NCBI GenBank assembly: GCA_947630385.1
Contig: CANRHG010000021.1
Location: 1-17,331 of the forward strand
Source of the DNA: an uncultured Eubacteriaceae bacterium
GTDB lineage: Bacteria; Bacillota; Clostridia; Eubacteriales; Eubacteriaceae
DNA length: 17,331 bases
Direction: 5' to 3'
A program made the translations under genes and the position numbers. Positions 14,538 to 17,331 of the stretch are shown piece by piece (the stretch's first letter is position 1; each line of letters opens with the position of its first letter). The notes under the pieces are model-generated. The model was not told where the DNA came from. It ran no database searches and saw only the letters and a list, made by a program, of their open reading frames with translations.

Positions 14538-15825
14538 CGCTTAATTTTTCCACTTGCACGTCGGCTTGCGGATCGAAAAAGCCGACCGTATCGTCCTTTG
14601 AGGTGATCACGTCGACCTGGACGATGTCGTAAAGCCGATGAAAGACGCTAAAGTTGCCCTTAACGTCTAACCCCGTACAACCCAGGGACAGAAAATACGA
14701 TCCACTCTGAAACGGGATCTTTTGCTTAAAAACGATCCGATAGTCCTGGCCCGCTTCGGCCACAAACCCGTCGACGCCTTCGTACATCGTGTTGGTCCCG
14801 GTGATCTCGGTCCCTTTGACGTCCTTGAACGTGAGGGCAAAAATCGGATTTCGTATCTCTTCGTTAAAATGCACCGTAAAGGCGACGACGAGCTCGTCAA
14901 ATTTTTCGATCTGTGGCGCGGGCCGGCCGAACGAATCGGTCACTTCGATGTCCGTGATCTGGGCCTGTTTGGTCCCGTATTCGAGTACGTTTTCGCTCAG
15001 GCGCAGGTTGCACTCGATGCCGCTGTCTTCGGTCAGGCTCATCCCGCCTTCTTCGAGCTCTTTTTTGCCCTTTAACATTTCTTCGTTGACGAGGATCTGT
15101 TTGTAGACGTCGACCATCTCGCTGGCTTCGCCCTCGGCGATGATCTCGCCTTCGTTTAAGACGAGCACCTTGTCACAGTATTTGATGACCGAAGACAGGT
15201 CGTGCGTGACGAAGACGATCGTCTTGCCCTGTTTTTTTAAGTCGGTAAACTTCTTGTAGCACTTTAGCTGGAAAAAAGCGTCCCCGACCGAGAGCGCTTC
15301 GTCGACGATCAAAATCTCCGGATCGACGTTGATCGAGATCGCGAAGGCAAGGCGTACGAACATCCCGGACGAGTAGGTCTTAACGGGTTGGTCGATGTGC
15401 TCGCCGATAGCGGCAAACTCGATGATCTCGTCGACCTTTTTGTCGATCTCTTCTTTCGTATAACCCATGATCTGCCCGTTAAGGTAGATATTTTCGCGCC
15501 CGGTGTACTCGGGGTTAAAACCGGCCCCGAGCTCGAGCAGTGCCGCGATCTTTCCGTCGATCTCGACCTCGCCGCTGGTCTTGGAGAGGACCCCAGTCAA
15601 GATCTTAAGTAGGGTCGACTTTCCGGAGCCGTTTTTTCCGATGATGCCGTAGCACTCGCCCTCTTTGATATCGAAAGAGATGTCCTTTAAGGCGTAAAAG
15701 TCCTGATGGTAATTTTTTCGCGTAAAGACCTCTTTTACGCGGGACTTGTTGTTGGGATAAAGTTTATAAACTTTCGTGAGGTCTTTGACCGATATCGCGT
15801 TTTTTTCTTCTTGTAGATTGTTCAT
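14524..15825 (-). CDS. wzt: Polysaccharide ABC exporter ATP-binding subunit with C-terminal carbohydrate-binding domain
   Basis: The 433-residue protein drives export of lipid-linked polysaccharide with the adjacent permease. The N-terminal ATPase (about 10-245) has Walker A GKNGSGKST (63-71), signature YSSGM (151-155), Walker B ILIVDEAL (171-178) and the H-loop His208. The YSSGM form and LELGAGFNPEYTGRENIYLNG segment are typical of the Wzt/TagH/RgpD group. Residues about 280-430 form an extra Wzt_C-like beta-sandwich with NPIFALTFKDVKGTEITGTNT. In Gram-negative O8/O9a systems that domain binds the chemically capped non-reducing end. Its presence next to a methyltransferase/kinase-like gene suggests cap-dependent export. 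Start ATG overlaps the wzm stop as ATGA; the SD is weak (GGA, 6 bp). Confidence 0.93.
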   Translation of the reverse strand: MNNLQEEKNAISVKDLTKVYKLYPNNKSRVKEVFTRKNYHQDFYALKDISFDIKEGECYGIIGKNGSGKSTLLKILTGVLSKTSGEVEIDGKIAALLELGAGFNPEYTGRENIYLNGQIMGYTKEEIDKKVDEIIEFAAIGEHIDQPVKTYSSGMFVRLAFAISINVDPEILIVDEALSVGDAFFQLKCYKKFTDLKKQGKTIVFVTHDLSSVIKYCDKVLVLNEGEIIAEGEASEMVDVYKQILVNEEMLKGKKELEEGGMSLTEDSGIECNLRLSENVLEYGTKQAQITDIEVTDSFGRPAPQIEKFDELVVAFTVHFNEEIRNPIFALTFKDVKGTEITGTNTMYEGVDGFVAEAGQDYRIVFKQKIPFQSGSYFLSLGCTGLDVKGNFSVFHRLYDIVQVDVITSKDDTVGFFDPQADVQVEKLSDGNT

Positions 15826-16616
15826 AATACATCCGAGAAGTGTTGGCTCAGGCTGTTATAAGTCTTTGCTCCGAGCCACAGCAAAAATACCGTCGCGATC
15901 CAAAAATAAATACCCTGGCGCCAGTGGTTGATGATCCAGCCGTTACTTAAAAACGACTGGCGATAACCTTCGACGATATAGTAAAGCGGGTTGATCTTAA
16001 GCAAAAACTGAACGGTCGGGGAAAAGACGCTGGGACTGTACAAAATCGGCGTCATCCACATGAGTACCTGCAGGGCGACGTTGATAAACTGGAGCGTATC
16101 CGGCAAAAACGGTTGGATCGAAGACGTCAGCCATGTCACGCCGGTCAAAAGCAGGATCAGGCCTCCGAGAAAGTAGAAGATCTGGATGAGGTGCAGCGTC
16201 GGATAATACCCGTAAAGCGCACAGACCGCAATGGCCAGCAAGATGAAAAACAGGTGCGTGAACAGGTTGGATACGAGTTTGACCGTCGGAAGGATGCGAA
16301 TGTTGAAGACGACCTTTTTGACGAGATAAGAATACTCGCGAAAACAGTTCGTCGCGTTAACGACGGTATCCCCGACAAAAAACCAGGCGATGATCCCGGT
16401 TATGAGGTAGATGATAAACGGATACCCACCGTCGGTACGTCCGGCCTTTAGACCGATGTCAAAGACGAACCAGTAGACCGAGATCGTGACAAGTGGGTTG
16501 ATAAAGGCCCAAAAAATCCCTAAAAAAGACCCGGCGTAGCGGGCTTTGAAGTCCGTCCAGGCCAGGTCCAGTATCAGCCTTCGATTGTTATAGATGTCTT
16601 TAAAAAAAGCAAACAT
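15822..16616 (-). CDS. wzm: Polysaccharide ABC exporter permease (ABC-2 type)
   Basis: The 264-residue integral membrane protein forms the exporter channel with Wzt. The ABC-2 layout is clear. An amphipathic start with the RYAGSFLGIFWAFINPLV motif is followed by about six hydrophobic helices, with LVKKVVFNIRILP between the second and third, then a WMTPILYSPSVF segment and NPLYYIVEGYRQSF near the end. These are the conserved marks of Wzm/TagG/RgpC proteins. It starts at ATG 16616-16614, 3 bp after the rmlB stop, with no good Shine-Dalgarno sequence, so it depends on coupling to rmlB translation. Its stop overlaps the wzt start by 4 bp, as expected for subunits made in fixed ratio. Confidence 0.94.
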   Translation of the reverse strand: MFAFFKDIYNNRRLILDLAWTDFKARYAGSFLGIFWAFINPLVTISVYWFVFDIGLKAGRTDGGYPFIIYLITGIIAWFFVGDTVVNATNCFREYSYLVKKVVFNIRILPTVKLVSNLFTHLFFILLAIAVCALYGYYPTLHLIQIFYFLGGLILLLTGVTWLTSSIQPFLPDTLQFINVALQVLMWMTPILYSPSVFSPTVQFLLKINPLYYIVEGYRQSFLSNGWIINHWRQGIYFWIATVFLLWLGAKTYNSLSQHFSDVL

Positions 16617-16619
16617 TAT

Positions 16620-17331
16620 CTATCTTTTATCATACATTTGGTCGTAATAGTCCTGATAACTCTGATCGCGTACCTGTTCGAGCCAGTCCTGATTGTTTAA
16701 ATACCACTCGACGGTCTCGTCGATCCCGTCTTCAAACGTGTAAGCGGGCTCCCATCCGAGTTCACTCGTGATCTTTGTGTTGTCGATCGCGTAACGCGCG
16801 TCGTGGCCGAGCCGGTCGCGGACGTGTTTTTTAAGATCCCCGTTGATTTTTTCAGTATCAACCCCCAGGGTATTTTCTTTTTTAAGCTTTCCGCGTACCT
16901 TGTCGATGAGCAGATCGACGATCTCGATGTTGGCTTTTTCGTTATTTCCTCCGACGTTGTAGATCTCACCGGGAAGCCCATTTTCGATGACCGTTAAAAT
17001 CGCGCTGCAGTGGTCGTCCACGTGTAGCCAGTCACGGATCTGCCTTCCGTCACCGTAGATCGGCAGGTCTTTTAGCTCCAAGATGTTGCCGATCATGAGC
17101 GGGATCAGTTTTTCCGGGAACTGGTAGCGCCCGTAATTGTTCGAGCAGCGCGTGATGCTGGCCGGAAATTTTTGCGAGTTGACAAAGCTTCGAACCAGTA
17201 AGTCCGCGCTGGCCTTGGAAGCGCTGTACGGGGAATTCGGCGCTAGCGGGGTCGTCTCGGTGAAAAAACCTTCCTTTCCGAGCGCGCCGTACACTTCATC
17301 GGTCGAGACCTGATGAAAGCGTACCCCGTCC
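16620..17331 (-). CDS. rmlB: dTDP-glucose 4,6-dehydratase, C-terminal part (5' end outside window)
   Basis: The frame is open to the window edge and about 236 C-terminal residues are visible. RmlB converts dTDP-glucose to dTDP-4-keto-6-deoxyglucose, the second step towards dTDP-L-rhamnose. It is a cytoplasmic NAD-dependent SDR enzyme. Visible marks are FHQVSTDEVYG with the catalytic Thr-Asp-Glu triad, PYSASKASADLL with the Tyr/Lys pair, TRCSNNYGRYQFPEKLIPLMIG, YGDGRQIRDWLHVDDHC and YNVGG. The GTG at 17294-17292 is the Val of DEVYG and not a start. The stop TAG is 3 bp before wzm. It is the most upstream visible gene of the operon; rmlA, rmlC and rmlD may lie outside the window. Confidence 0.95.
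   Translation of the reverse strand, partial: DGVRFHQVSTDEVYGALGKEGFFTETTPLAPNSPYSASKASADLLVRSFVNSQKFPASITRCSNNYGRYQFPEKLIPLMIGNILELKDLPIYGDGRQIRDWLHVDDHCSAILTVIENGLPGEIYNVGGNNEKANIEIVDLLIDKVRGKLKKENTLGVDTEKINGDLKKHVRDRLGHDARYAIDNTKITSELGWEPAYTFEDGIDETVEWYLNNQDWLEQVRDQSYQDYYDQMYDKR

Noticed and set aside
17292..17294. GTG as the start of a shorter dehydratase
   Set aside because: This codon is the Val of the STDEVYG motif, and the frame continues upstream with conserved RmlB sequence to the window edge.

Overview
The window looks like chromosomal DNA of a Gram-positive bacterium, most likely Bacillota. The evidence is a Bacillus-type 450-residue glucose-6-phosphate isomerase, a secreted amidase/glucosaminidase wall hydrolase with GBS-Bsp-like repeats, strong AGGAGG ribosome sites, and a rhamnose-type wall-polysaccharide cluster with an ABC exporter. 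I cannot name the genus. By eye the main genes are near 50% GC. The first 0.9 kb is visibly more AT-rich.

Layout. Positions 1-126 hold the right end of an IS200/IS605-type element: the last 29 codons of the Y1 transposase, then a subterminal hairpin. It abuts a decayed AAA_14/DUF4143 ATPase gene (about 128-860) that has lost its N-terminal ATPase half and an internal piece. A bidirectional terminator (874-899) separates this from pgi (minus, 903-2258). Divergent from pgi is a cytidylate-kinase-like gene (plus, 2380-2973). Its 3' end overlaps by 54 bp the 3' end of a single-domain GT2 glycosyltransferase (minus, 2920-3933). Upstream of that GT2, on the same strand, is a large secreted cell-wall hydrolase (3970-6507) with its own promoter. 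It seems to start at a rare ATT codon.

From 6682 to the right edge runs one tightly packed minus-strand operon. In transcription order it is rmlB (dTDP-rhamnose synthesis, partial), wzm and wzt (ABC-2 polysaccharide exporter with a C-terminal carbohydrate-binding domain), a 739-aa methyltransferase/kinase-like/coiled-coil protein, then three tandem-domain GT2 glycosyltransferases. Junctions are a 3-bp gap or overlaps of 1-14 bp, which suggests translational coupling.

Working model (inference). RmlB helps make dTDP-rhamnose and the tandem GTs build a rhamnose-containing chain. The methyltransferase/kinase-like protein caps the chain and may set its length with its coiled coil, as WbdD does for Gram-negative O9a antigen. 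The Wzt C-terminal domain reads the cap and Wzm/Wzt export the chain. The most notable points are this WbdD-like architecture in a Gram-positive setting, the stepwise loss of the second-domain DXD-type motif across the three GT paralogues, the probable ATT start of the wall hydrolase, and a terminator hairpin whose 3' arm is also the only ribosome-binding site of the 337-aa GT2.
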